NCBI RefSeq assembly: GCF_000002075.1
Contig: NW_004798372.1
Span: 78,243 to 142,242, forward strand
Origin: Aplysia californica
Taxonomy: Eukaryota > Mollusca > Gastropoda > Aplysiida > Aplysiidae
DNA length: 64,000 bases
Reading direction: 5' to 3'
Positions within the stretch are counted from its first letter, which is position 1. Every line of letters starts with the position of its first letter. The position numbers were made by a program, and so were the translations under genes. Below, piece after piece: positions 9,501 through 21,900 of the stretch. The notes below the pieces were generated by a model, which ran no database searches, had not been told where the DNA came from, and worked only from the letters and a program-made list of their open reading frames with translations.

Positions 9501-12500
9501 TTCTGCTTTTTTCCACCACTCATTCAACACTTTTTGTAGTCATAACCGCAATTGGAAAATCGTTTACAAAACAGTCACGTTTTGTTGCATATCGATTTAT
9601 TGTTGATATGGTGTTATCTCCCCCGGAAAGCAGACTCATCTTTTTAATGTATTGATCCATTCTGTGTAGACCTTTTTATCAACACCATCTACTTGTACTT
9701 TTTTAGCTGAGTTTGATTCTTTATGGGGAGAATTTTTGTACAGTATTTTGGTGTTTTTTTCCATTGGACTTTTACCTCTCCCGCTGGGGTTGACCCTGAC
9801 TGGCTGGGTTAAAGCCTGCTTCCTAAAAATAATCTAAATTGTGTCAGTGAGGACGTAAAAATAGCTTTTTTAAAAAACAATATGAAAAATCATTCACAAC
9901 ATACTGGTCTAGCACAATAGTGGAAACTTCTCCGACATGGAAAAAGCAAATTATTCACTACCCCACTGTGTACACTGAGAGCTTTGATTATTATTTTTCT
10001 GAGCATTTAGATACTTCTGCTATTCACAAAAATCGTGTCTTGTTACAACATCATTGATTCACTTCTTTATGACATGTTGTAGGTGCCCTGTCAACCTCGC
10101 TGGACTCCATACCAACTAGCTCAACAAAAGCTGCTCAGCTGAGGACGACTGTGGTTCAGTAAGTAACCCTTTTTAGGCTTTTGCATCACGTCATTTATTT
10201 TTTGGAGGAAATAAGAAAGAAAGAGAGAAGGTTGTTTTGTTTTTTCAGGATTTGTTTGATTAGTTTACAATAATCCGTGTGGTAACTGCACATTTTAGCT
10301 TGAACAAATTAGAGCAAAACGAAAAGTGGAAAGATATGAAAGGAGCAAACCTGTTCAGACTGAAAAGGATAAGAGCTTTTGAAGAGCAATGTTAGTATTT
10401 CTATATGATTATGTCAGCATGCCTGTGGTGAGCTTAGACAAAAAGTGTTGTTTTTGTTTCTTAAATGGTGGGTTATCTTGTGTGATGTTGTTTGTATATG
10501 GCATTGCTTTACTCCTGTAATGCCTGTAAAACAGCAACTTGTACTGAATGTTTCACAGGAAGCTGAAAATGTTTTGCAATTTTATTATTGAGTCTGACAG
10601 CATAATAACAAATTGTGAAGCACATAATTCATCATCATTGCCTTTTTCACCCTGGATCAGGATATAGGCCACGAACAAACACTTTCCACCTTTCCCTATC
10701 TTGGGCGAGTTGCTTGATGTCACTCCATGTCTTCCCACTTTTCTGTACATCCATTTCCATGACTCTTATCCAGGTTCCACGTGGTGTTCCCCTTGATCTT
10801 TTACCCAGTGGGTACCAATCTAACACTTTCCTTATTATGCAGCTGCTTGACGTCCTAAAAGTGTGTCCAATCCATCATCAACACCTTCTTCCCACCTCAT
10901 CTCTGACTGGGTTCTGTCTCGTTTTTCTTAATACTTCCTCGTTGGTGATCCTGTCTGTCCATCTGATCCTCAGTAGCTTCCTCGGACACTTGTTCAAGAG
11001 AACCTGGATCCTCTTTATGCTCGTCTGAGATGCGTTCCATGTCTCACATCCATACAACAGGACTGTCTTCACATTTGAGTTGAAAGTCCTCAACTTTGTT
11101 CGTTGTGAGATATCCCTGGTCCTCCAAATCCTGTTCAAAGAAATAAATGCAGGGTGTGCCTTTCCAATACGGGACTTTTTTCAACGCTTGCTCCTCCTCT
11201 CTGACAATTATATTCCTGGGATAGCAGAAGGATTCGACGTCTTCTAGTGAAGCACATAATTAGCCATGTTTTTAAGTCGGGATAAATGGTATAACTGTAT
11301 AAATGTTATATATTATCAATTATAATGTATTGTGTGAAGACTACTTTTTGATTGTTCTTGTATTTAACAAAGTTAGAGCAGCGATAATGGAGGAGGTATT
11401 TGCTATGCTTGGTGGGGGGGGGGGGGGGGGGGGGGGGTTTAAAGGCTTTTGTATTGTATTTTTTTAAAAAGTAGGTCAATGCTAATTCTCTCAATCAACT
11501 TTGGGGTGTTGTAGGATGTATATCAAAGAAAAGAGCTGATTCTGTCTGTAGAAATTGCATCTAATATTCCTTTGTCTGTAACCCATGTCTGTAGAAAAGA
11601 GAAAGAAAAATCAAAGAATCGCCAGAAAGAAGAGGAAGAGTCTGAGAGGAGGAGAAAGGCAAGAGAAGCAAGGTTGAGACGCTATTTGAATGAAAAAACA
11701 AGCAGTGATGAGATGCCTCACCCAAGGGAGTCGATTGCCACAAGGTTGAAGCGAATGAAGTAAGTATATCTCCTGTGACTTCTCCTGCTGTTCATCTTTT
11801 TAACACCTATGGGACCGGCCTCACGCTTGACTTTCAATTTGCAAGCACCGGAGCTGCCACCCAGACTCAGTTCCTAACAAAGGTTAAAGATTAGACCTTG
11901 AGCTACTTATAGAGTAGATTGCTCCTCAGTCAATGATAACAGGTTCCAAATCTATTTTTCATCACTTTCTTCTCAATCTGAAGGCTCTCGATCCAAATAA
12001 TCAAGGTCATAGTCCGAGTCAACACTGTCTGTGTCCATACAAATTTTGTTGATCACTTAAGGTTCAGTGAAATACTCTATTTTATTGCTTTCCACATTTA
12101 ATAGCCAGAAATTTGAAGCAAGATATCAAAAAGGAACTAATCGATGGGTTAATGAAAACATAAATATGTTTTGGGAAAAATCGACAGGCTTTTGTTTAGA
12201 TCTAGGCCGTTTTGCTTGCAAGTATTCTCGTCTGCGGTCTTGGGGAAGGCTTTGCAAATATTCATGTCTGCGGTCCCATAGGTGTTAAGGTATATTGTTA
12301 GCTTTGCTCTTCTCACACTCTGTAGGATATATAAGTATTTCAGTCAGTTTGTATGACCATCAAGCTGTGGCTTTTAACACTTTGCCGCCTCATCTTGCCG
12401 ATTGGCGATATTTACCACCCAGTTTCTTTGGATTTTCCCCAAAATGCCTTTGCCTTTGATGGCAAGATTCTTTACTCTATGAGCCTTGTGATGGCAAAGT

Positions 12501-15500
12501 GTAAAAAAAAATGTCAGTTTGGTCCGATCCTACTGTGATCAATAGTTACAATAAAGGCCTACTGTAATTCTTTTAGTTTACAACAACATTATTTGTTTGT
12601 TTTTTAAATTTAAGGATGTGTGGCAGTTTTAAACTTTTTCTGTCCATGATTTTTGCTTTTCTACTAGAATTAAAATGTTGTAAATTAACTCATTCGATAC
12701 GCCGAGCCGTGGGGGGCGGCGCGGCTAAAGTGCCGTCAGTACACTAAGCCGCTCCCGGCGGCTCGAGAACCGACGTTCAATTTTAGCTTGGTTTCTATTC
12801 CAATCCACATATCCATGTTAAAATAAAGGTCATAATGTAAAGTTGACTTCCGGGTCAAGCGTTTCCACCGAAAATCGGAATTCTGATTCAGTTTTGAAAC
12901 ACGATTTCGAAGTTTATGCGACATTGTTTTATCGCGAAGCCAAAATTATAGCCCAGACACCAGTCTTAGTACTTTTACACAACAAAATGTATCATTATTT
13001 TGCTCACTAAAGAAGTGTAGGACTCTTCTTTATAATATTGATACTACTGGACTCAAATTGCCAGTGCACTGTAATTGAGAAATCAATATTTTTGAGTGCT
13101 AGATCTAGGCCTAGATCTAAATTGTCAAAATATTTTTATTCTCCCCAAAATCACTACCTTTTGGTGAATTTACTCAAAAGTACCACCCAAGACATGTATA
13201 GGTTTATTCCAAATGCAATTTTCAATAATTCCATATAAGATACAAGTGTTTTTTTCTGTTTGGGATCCTTCTTTCAAAATTATTTAAAAAATTTTTTTTT
13301 TTCAATATGGGAGGTTTTGATCCAAATGTACAAATATTATGGAATGTATGTAAATAACTGCTCATTTTTCAATATTTTCCTGTTCTATATACAATTATGG
13401 TTATTTTGATATATAATTTGACTAGGTGCAAACATATTTTTTGAGTTTCATCTGAGATTATACATTTTTTGTTTTCAAATTTTATCCGCAGCCAATCACA
13501 ATTGTGTTGCATAATCGCCTCTTACAGGAACCAAAGTTGAAAAATACTCAAATAAACGATACAGATGTATTCTACAAACCATACTGAAAATGTTGGTATA
13601 TAATATGTTGATATTTATTTGAATTTATGGCCCCCAAGACCTGTGAACTGGGCACTAGTCATCATCTCATTTCGCCCTCCCGAAAAAAATTCGTCCACAA
13701 GCCGAAAATAATACGTAGCGAATGAGTTAAATTCAGAACATGTTTGTATTCGTGTTACCATTATTTGTTTTGATTATAAAGTATTGACTTACCTGTAAGT
13801 CTACCAATGTTTATGGTGTTGTGGTTAGGCTCTTTGCCATTGCAAACAGATTTGAATTTGATTCCTGAGTGGAGAATTTAAAAAAAACCAAAAAATTTAA
13901 TGAGGTATTTTTGTTTATCTGTTGGGAAGTTGTGTCCTATTGAGCCTGAGATGGCTCCAACACATCGAGTCTAAGTAGCCCACCCCCTTGATGGTCTATC
14001 ATGTGTTAAGGCCGGGGATGTAGAACATTTACATTTATATTTTTTTGTTCTATAATTATATATGTATTAATCTGTACACAGGCAAGATGATCGGGCAAGA
14101 CAGGAGGCTTATCAGAGAGAGATTCAGGAAATGAGGGCTCGGGTAGAGCAATCTCCACTGTTGGTGGAAAAGTTCATGGCTGTAAGTAGCCTATATCTGG
14201 TCACAGATATTTGGTCAACGTTTGTTTCTGTATGTTTCAGCTTTTTAAAATCTGGGGTTTTGTTTTCTTATTCATGGGTTAATGTTCCAAGCAGAGGCAC
14301 TGTGGGTTTTTTTTCAAAACAGAAAAAGCTGATGTATGTGTTAGCTGTGGCCACTCTCAAGTTTGAACTTTGACATTCGTCATTTTATGGCACTTATAAA
14401 CCTCTGGAATCTTTAGCTTGGGATGAATATTTTATAAGATATTTTGTCAATCTCTTTTGAATCTGTTGCAAAGGTTTAGTCATGACTGTAGTTGTTGATT
14501 GGAATGGGCCTCAAAAATGTTTGTAGTGAAAACAATCTCTCAAAAAAAGTTTTATTCCGTGTTCGTCATCTGTTTTCTGTGACGACACTGGTAAAATACA
14601 TTATAATAAAGCTTACTATAGGGGGCTCTTAGTGGTCTTGAGGTATAGTGTTTGCCTCTCATTCAATAGGTCCCTGGATCAAACCTGACAACAACAGAGA
14701 ATTTTTTTTCTCCAAAATGTTCTCCTTTCCTGCTCTCTGATCATGTTCTGTCATCTGCTTTCATCTCCACTTTCTGCCCCCCCCCCCTTTTTTCCCGGCT
14801 CCTGTCCTGACTCTTTCTATTGCTACTCCTGGCTCCTTATTACTGCTGTCTTTCAGCCACATCCCTGATCTTAGGGTGGGTAAGATGAAACATCTAACTT
14901 TCTCGGATATGGACATAAAAATATTGAAGGTCCCATGTGCAAGTTGGGCACATTAAAGATCCCTTGATGGTCCTAAAATCCATAAGAGTTGGCTTCGGCA
15001 GCCACCTGTGCAAAATTAAAAATCAATTCCTACCAAAACTGAAAATGCTTGTGTCCCACAGGCTCCATATGACATTATGCAGTTGTGAGCACTGTAAAAC
15101 GCTTACCTAAACAAACAAAGAAAAAGCTTACAATGAGTTTTTATTTAATTGATATATATATATGTGTTGGATTGCATATTGGGAAAGTGTTTTTGGGCTC
15201 AACAAATATGTGTCCACAACTAAAGAGCTGAAGGATTTATTTTGGTCACCTTGTTTACCAATTGGTGTTCTATGAAAGTCTCTCGGCAATGATTTGCTTC
15301 TTTGCTTCCAATCCTAAATGAAAAGTTTTGGATAATCATTTTTCATTTAACTGAAACAATATTTATGACCCTATCTCAGATTGATGTTTTCGCTTGCTTG
15401 TCTGTAGGAAAATGCCAAGAAGGAAGCAGAGAAAAAATTCAGCACTACAGTACGCCAAGCAGGATTCAGCGACGCAGAATTTAGTTCAGGGCAGAAGTCG

Positions 15501-15608
15501 GGCTCGTCTAGCTTCAGACATGAAGATGAGGACCAGTTCGGTACAGGAAGTGCTGACCTCACATACACAAAAGGAACAGATGAGGATGAATATGAAGAGG
15601 AACAGTAA
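6529..15608 (+). CDS. FAM161A: FAM161 family centriole/cilium protein (complete coding region)
   Basis: FAM161 proteins are coiled-coil, microtubule-associated proteins of centrioles and the ciliary base; human FAM161A loss causes retinitis pigmentosa 28. Coding exons are 6529-8176, 10083-10158, 11595-11759, 14082-14181 and 15408-15608 (TAA). All phases match and give 729 aa. The ATG at 6529 has an ideal context (A at -3, G at +4), and MASTSHGL...NPINPKTG aligns with the human N-terminus. The frame is open upstream to 6367, so a longer start is possible but unlikely. The family core spans about residues 270-535, with TIPQPF, FKAQPVPSHVYLPLYEEI, a second FKAKPVPKNVF copy and the C-terminal RWPFSG. 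Charged coiled coil follows and the protein ends in an acidic tail. Vertebrates have A and B paralogues; this is likely the single pre-duplication orthologue. Introns hold a LINE, TTAA elements and a SINE. Confidence 0.92.
8690..8875 (+). repeat. Dispersed repeat with AGACAGGTGG motif
   Basis: The stretch contains GACAGGTGGAGCTTTTGGA, GTCATTATAATG and a second GTCTTAGACAGGTGG. The same word order recurs at 54540-54645, and in partial or inverted form near 24810-24955 and 27505-27625. It is probably a fragment of an old DNA-transposon family. It lies in FAM161 intron 1 (8177-10082), whose remainder shows nothing recognisable. Confidence 0.5.
10631..11246 (-). mobile_element. 5'-truncated LINE, reverse transcriptase C-terminal region
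   Basis: Read on the minus strand, conceptual translation gives typical LINE RT C-terminal sequence: VESFCYPRN, RIGKAHPAFISLNRIW, TFNSNVKTVLLYGCETW, then GHTFRTSS, GKRSRGTPRGTW and DRERWKVFVRGLYPD before a stop near 10641. The two parts are not in one frame, so the copy is broken. It is flanked by a perfect 15-bp duplication GTGAAGCACATAATT (10616-10630 and 11247-11261) and its 3' end carries ATGATG repeats, as expected of target-primed insertion with 5' truncation. It sits in FAM161 intron 2. Confidence 0.9.
11414..11437 (+). repeat. Poly-G run
   Basis: Twenty-four consecutive G lie in FAM161 intron 2. Such runs can form G-quadruplexes, and their exact length is often unreliable in assemblies. 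Confidence 0.9.
11804..12284. mobile_element. TTAA-flanked piggyBac-type MITE with perfect TIRs
   Basis: The element begins CACCTATGGGACCG and ends in its exact inverse complement CGGTCCCATAGGTG, with TTAA on both sides (11800-11803 and 12285-12288). It is 481 bp. A short minus-strand frame reads MDTDSVDSDYDLDYLD and then stops, like the acidic N-terminus of piggyBac transposases. TTAA duplication is the hallmark of piggyBac, though some Kolobok-type elements share it. It lies in FAM161 intron 3, 45 bp after the exon. Confidence 0.8.
12689..13726. mobile_element. TTAA-flanked non-autonomous element
   Basis: Left end CTCATTCGATACG and right end CGTAGCGAATGAG are inverse complements apart from one base, and TTAA flanks both sides (12685-12688, 13727-13730). 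The 1038-bp interior is AT-rich with a short GC-rich cap at the left and no credible transposase frame. Its ends match the consensus of the element at 25369-26148. It is the second TTAA element in FAM161 intron 3. Confidence 0.75.
14620..15122 (+). repeat. Long tRNA-headed SINE, copy 1
   Basis: The start GGGGGCTCTTAG and tRNA-like head are followed by a pyrimidine-rich body, a block with GTCCCATGTGCAAGTTGG...TTAAAGATCCC, a block GGCTTCGGCAGCCACCTGTG, and a 3' tail TATGCAGTTGTGAGCACTGT. It is flanked by a near-perfect 12-bp duplication: AAAGCTTACTAT at 14608-14619 and AAAGCTTACAAT at 15123-15134. The B box is degenerate in this copy (GGATCAAACC). It lies in FAM161 intron 4. Confidence 0.85.
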
Positions 15609-16394
15609 CAATAACCAGGGCTTTAAAATAGATAACACATGAGCTGAGATAAGAGTAAGCTACAGAGCAATCTGTTTTATCAGCTTCAATATTCAACACA
15701 CCCCACCGAGTTGTCTGTTGCATTTGGCAGCTGCTCGTGACAGTCACACCTCTACTCGGAGAACAGGCCCTCTTATTTTCAGAAAGCCAACGCGCAAGAA
15801 TTTAGATAAAACGCACAAGAAACGAATTGACTGCAAATTGTTCTGACCGTTCTAAGTTTAGAAAGCAGAATTTTTAAGAACATGAAACAATGCCACAGCT
15901 TGAGAAGTCATGCAGATTCTACAACATGAACTTTGAATCTGGCCTAAAATATGACTGCTCCACATATTTCCCAGATAGGTAACAATAATTACTGCTTGGT
16001 TTACTCTCAGGGTGATTTTTTTTGCTTATTCCCATCCTAGGGGTGCAATGATATTGCAAATTTTAGAAACTTTTCTCTGTTAAAATTTTTCTTACATTTC
16101 ATAATGATAATGGTCAGAGACAGAAGTATCTCATTGAATTGTTTAAAAAATCTTGTTGTCTTCACAGTTCCATAACTCAGTTTGTTCCTTGTTGGCTTAG
16201 AATGCATAATACCATCTAAGGTGCTTAGGTCCAAGTTCATGTGTGAAGTAACCTACTTCTTTTTTTTGTTAATACACTACTTGTTATTTATATTGTTTCT
16301 GTACAAAGGTTTTGACAAATCGTTTTTTTTTGCAAATGATTTTTATTGAATTGTGATATCCTTTTTAAAAAAAAAACTATATGATGGCTTACAC

Positions 16395-16400
16395 AATAAA
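16395..16400 (+). terminator. Candidate FAM161 poly(A) signal AATAAA
   Basis: This canonical AATAAA lies 787 bases after the FAM161 stop codon, followed within 40 bases by GT-rich sequence (TGTAGTGTTCATGTAC, then TGTGTATTATTTTGT). Another AATAAA near 18130 cannot be excluded as the true end. Confidence 0.4.
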
Positions 16401-17093
16401 TGTAGTGTTCATGTACATATAATTCTGTGTATTATTTTGTAAGCAAGTTATCACTTGCATCAATCATGTCACATTTGTCAGCACAAAGATGAGAACTTGT
16501 CTGCACTGTGGATTGGTTAGTTGTGTGTGGTTCCTCTTATCAAGTGTCACAGACGAGGGAAAAGTCGTGACACGTGTAAGTGTTGTCTTAATACTTGCTT
16601 CTGTCTGATCGCAGATGCATGCGTTTTTAGTCTGCCGTCTGTCTATTCGACCTCTTCCAGAATGGGAAGATATTTGTGCTGTGTGTGATTGTCTTGGCTC
16701 TCAGCACAGACAGTTCTTTTGTTTAGTCAGGACAATCCCCTTTGTTTTGATATTAGTTTGAAAATTGGTGAAGTATCGGTACCTTGCCCTTGAGTTACCC
16801 TTGCCCTGTTCTACCTAGCTTAAATACTACATCTGACCTTACTTGAAATGACGTCATGAGGTTGTTGAAAAAACATACACTTATACTTAAAAGTTGTCTG
16901 ATTGGTTTTCCACTGTTTTGAATATGGGTAGGGAATGCAAAAAAGACATCGTTGTATCTGACAATCAATGTATATCGGACCTTTCTAGTGGGTCAGGCTA
17001 AATACTGTTGCTCAAAGCTTAATTTTTAGGCAGAAATTCTGCTGCTGCTGTTCTTAATAATCTATTGAAATGTTACTTCTGTAATATTTTCTA

Positions 17094-17406
17094 CCCTCTG
17101 AGCCCTAGCCATCGGTAAACCGGTACGATAGCTCGTAAAATTGCCTGTATGCCTAGCCACTGGTTCACTGGTTAGTGAGACTCTATCCACAACGCGGCCG
17201 GTTTGGGACAACAAAATGTGCACAGAAACAGTGTTTACTGCTCAGGATGTTACTGATTATTTTGAAGATCTTTCTGAATTAGATACTGGTAATGACGAAG
17301 ACTACCCTTAGTGTGGTATGGAATGTGATTCTGGTGATATGAAAGTGAGTAATATAGGTGTGAATCGCTCAGGAGAGGTAGCCTTGGGAGGTCAGTGCTC
17401 AAAGGG
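17094..17406 (+). mobile_element. piggyBac-derived non-autonomous element with N-terminal frame remnant
   Basis: The left end CCCTCTGAGCCCTAGCC and the inverse complement of the right end, CCCTTTGAGCACTGACC, match at 14 of 17 bases. A TTAA follows the right end (17407-17410); the left flank is degraded. A frame beginning MCTETVFTAQDVTDYFEDLS and continuing through acidic residues to an early stop resembles piggyBac transposase N-termini. The 313-bp size indicates loss of the catalytic part. Confidence 0.7.
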
Positions 17407-18828
17407 TTAAGGGGCAAAATGTGAGAATGAAATTCTGAAGAGTACAAGTACAATGCCTCAAATGCTCAAAGTATGTTATTATCAAGCACATTCCACTTTC
17501 AGCTTCCTAGATTGTGTCTTTTACAAAGTCCATGGCTCTCCGACATGAGAACTAAAAATGGGGTATAAATAGTTCTCCTGCACAAGTGCCCTTAACTTTG
17601 TTACTCGTGTGTGAATGAGCTGCAAAAATCTTTTGCACTTTCTGTTGCAGTGTTTTACTGCATCGACTCACCTTTTTATTGTATTTCACATAATTTGACA
17701 ACTTATCGTACAGATTCATATACCGTGAAGCTGATATAACTTATACTTATTACTTATAGACATATTTCTGGTTTTTATTTCTACAATTTCATTGATGAAG
17801 ACTACCATTTCAATGTAAATTGGGAGACATTTTCATAACTGTTTGAAATATATTTCCATGTTTGTTCAGAATACTTTCTTGTGATAATATTGTATTGTAA
17901 GAGTAATTGTACTGTATTCTTGTTATTGCATAGAATCTACTGAAAGTTCAGCAGTCAAATCTTTGCTAGAAGTTCTTGATTACTGAGTGATTAAATGAAA
18001 GACATTTTATACAACTGCATATTAACATATAAAGTAAGTAAGGCATTCTTTTTTCTCGTTAACTCAGTCATTTTACTTATCAACATTATATTATTCTTTA
18101 GTTTCTAATAGTTATAAAAATACTTACTGAATAAAATCTGAATACAAAATAGCCTTTTGTGTTCTCAATATGTAAACTTTGTCTTAGTACATGTAGTCTA
18201 ACCTTGTTTTACCACCACCCTTGGGACGGGTATGAAGTTGGTGGAACAGCAGGGCTGGAGGTTCATCACGGTTCATTTTTTGTATAGCGCTGACTGCCCA
18301 ACATCGAGGAACATGATTCTGCTGTGTGATCTGTGTTTGAAAAGTGTCTTTTTCTTGGTGATATAACATGTAAATGCACATGTATTCAAAGCCGAGAGTC
18401 TTCTCTCTCTCTATTTCTGCCTTTCTCGTGGGAGAAAGATTATCAAGTAGCCAACCAGTGGGTATGAATTTGCATTGGTTAGAGAAGGATCACACAACTC
18501 AGACAGTTGGCAGATGGTGGTGTGAAGGCAAAAATGCGTTTATATAGGTGTTCTCTTTTGTATATTGGCAAAACCTGGCGGTACAAGAGGGGGGGCGCGA
18601 TACAACGAGGTTTGACATACATTTTGCCACAATTCTAACAGCCTGAAACTGGAAGAGCTTGGGCAGTTGTGGATGGCTCAAGTGTTCTTCAATGTAGTTT
18701 ATTTTGTGACCAAAGTTATAAAGTTTAGGCACACCAATAGCTTAGCTGGTACCATGCTGAAATATAGTATGGATTACCCTCATACAAATTCTCAAATGTG
18801 TGCTCTTTTATGATTAGGTAGGACTTTT

Positions 18829-18995
18829 GTTTGTTTTGTTTTAGTAGAGGGTTTTACGGGGCTCGCAACTGCATAAGATTAGAGGTGTTGCAAGAGAGTA
18901 AAAAACATAAAAAAAGAAGAAAGGGAGATAAGGACGATAGATGTTCGATAGGAAAGAAGGAGCAAACCACACCAGAGCACCCACCAACCACCCAC
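18829..18995 (-). repeat. Short SINE-like element, copy 1
   Basis: Sense strand (minus) reads GGTGGTTGGTGGGTGCTCTGG...GTTTGCTCC...TCGAACATCTATCGTCC...CACCTCTAATC, then a 3' tail TTATGCAGTTGCGAGCCCCG with TAAAACCCTCTACTAAAAC. It is flanked by a perfect 11-bp duplication GTAGGACTTTT (18818-18828 and 18996-19006). No clear A/B boxes were seen, so the promoter class is unknown. Other copies: 31985-32140, 43892-44071, 51523-51700, 56385-56566. Confidence 0.85.
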
Positions 18996-21900
18996 GTAGG
19001 ACTTTTCAAGGCTCTCATTCTCATGTCTTATTTAAATTTAAGAAGAACCATTATAAATAGTTTAGAAAGTTAATCCATCAACTACCACAGTTCACCAGGA
19101 ACAAGTTTGTTCTGAGTTCGAATAAAAAGACACACAACATCACAGTCAGTCATTCAGTGCAGTGGAAAAGTAAGACAGACCGACCAAAACAAGAGAGGGG
19201 AAAGGTAAAAACAAAGGGCCCACCAACAGTTCCCTCTATCCATCCGCCAAGAAGAGATGAGGATAATACAGTGCTGACAAGAAGTAGAGTAGCTGAGGAT
19301 CAAACTTCAACCTCAAGTAACAGAAATTGTAATGAAAAAAATAAAGAAAAAGTACTTGGTGAAAAAAGGAACTGTTTGTTTGACTGAAGCGAAACACATC
19401 GAAATAATAATCATTCAGAGCATGAAAAAAGTAAGACGGACAAAAATTGAACTTCGTGATAACTCGTTTTTATTTTATTGTTGTCTTAAAAAGAAAAAAA
19501 ATAACGTTGACAACATGTCTTATTCAGACACTGATGGTACAAAACAAAAGACGTACAGCGCCACCCACAACAACACAGTATCCTGTTGTTATGGAGACAT
19601 GACACATACAATGAACAGGGCTAATCCAAAGTACATAGTACTTGGGTTGTGGGCCTTGAGCCCGAGGTTGTCATACTTCTACAAATAAAGTCTGGTGGTG
19701 GCGGTGGCTTCAGGGATGGAACTGGATCATAAAACCAATTGATCCATAGGGACGTTTCACAATACATGTTTCATACCAGGGGGTGAGCAGAGATATTGCG
19801 TTTACGAATGCTCCGCACAGAAAAAAAACCCTCCCCAACTCAAACCCAATTTAAAAATCAAACTGATGAAAAATTCCAGAAGAATCAGAGAGCCACTTCC
19901 ACCCCTGCTTCCAATTGGAGTCAAAGTTTCAACAAAACATTTTTTTAAAGAATTACCAGCTGGTACATTGTTACTGTCAAGCTACACTGGCTAGAGAGTG
20001 GCCACTAATAAATGCATCCACATATACAGATGCCACCATGTCCGCTGAGGAAATGAGCCACATCGTAATATCAGAATAAACCACTGCACTATAGAAGTAC
20101 TTGCGAAAAAAATCACCATTATATCAAATAGTACCAGTGATGAGTTCAAAATATACATACATTGAGAGAGCCTTGGCAGTCAGGCTAGTGGTTTTCTACG
20201 GTTTACAAGGAAAAAAACCAACCCATCTCAAAGACACAAAGAGTACAGGCAAGGGTATTAGAAACACAACTCGTACTCAAAAGTGATTTAACTTAGGAAG
20301 AGACGAATCCACTTCCAAATTCTCTCTCTCTCTCTAAAAGCAAGAGAATAGACATCCCCCACGACAAAATGCTTCTGATTTCTGATGAAAAAAACTTTCC
20401 ATTCATCCATGGACTTGAGACCTCAAAATACATCCAATTGTCAGTTTCAAAATCGAAGCATTGTAAATTACAGTGTTGAAAATAAAGGCTATAATTCCTA
20501 TTCTGTCTCTTTGATAAGAAGGAGAAGCCATAGAATGTCTAAAAAAACACACTAAAACAGCTCACACATGTTCAAAAAGGCTTTAAGAAAGAAGAAAAAG
20601 ATCTTACTACAACACTATGGCACATAGCAAGCCGAGCTGAACCCACCATGAACATAGTTCAGTTTACCTACTAAGAAATGCAAATGGCATGCCAGTTCCC
20701 TTCTCATATCGGCAGCCCAAAACAAGAAGAAACTACTGTACAACAAAGACACAAAAGGCGACAGATACAAGACTGCAACAAGTCAAGCTTAGCAAAGACA
20801 AAGCATCATCAATCAATGAATCAGATTCAACTAACTGCTGGTCTTTTGAGAATGATTGGACACAACAAAAAACTTTGGATTGAGTAAGCAAACCTGCTGA
20901 CTCTACTATGTACAACAAAATCTAGCACTTACTGAACACACAAGTGTCAATAAAATGTATGACAATATGAAAGCATGTATTCACATTCTGTGTACAAAAT
21001 AAAACATTACTGAAAACATTCTTACCATTATATAGTCATACTAACTCTCTAAGCAGTTTCTTCAACATTGGTATGAGCACACATAATGCCTGTGTCTTGA
21101 AAATCGAATGCACCCAGTACTTCAAGACCTCTGTATTTTATTCTGATACAACTGCTTCACTTTTTAACCACGATCTGAGATTTAAACAAAATCACTCCAA
21201 ACCGTACACATATATCCAACTATCAAACGTACACCTCTTTTGATCATCAACAGACCTCGACATATGCACTTCCAATTCTTGCATTGACACAAAGCCAGTA
21301 TAAACATCAAAATATGTCATAAATGCAGCTAGGAATAACATGAATATGCATCACCTCACAACACATGACGAGCAAAACTTCACTGTTGACATGGCAAAAC
21401 AAAGGAACTTTAAAAAATCAGATCAATTAAAGGTTATTCCACTATTAACATACCCACTTATTATGGACAACGCATTTACTTTCACACCAAAGCGGACCAA
21501 AAACAAAGCCTGTAGGCCATCCACATCCTACTAAACTGTTATTCTCTCGGCTCCACCACGCAAAGGCAAATCAAGGTACACCAGCAGAGACTGGGTATGT
21601 ATGAACACGGAAGCAGTTTGGCATGGAACAATTGAGATTAGCAAGCTGTTGGCTCTGTACAAAAGACGTCAAGACATAGCAGCAGTGTTTGATCTCCATC
21701 CATACCCCCCCCCCTTTCTCTATTGGAAACTCACAAATAAAATATTTTCTTAATAGCAGCAAATATTTATCCACTTCTAAGGCCAACATTTTGCAAAACA
21801 TTTCTCCAATATTCTAAAACAAATGTGTACAGCTGAAAACATCATTCCCGATTAAACTAAATGCACAGCACTACTTGGGGCAGTCAATGAAACTTCACTA

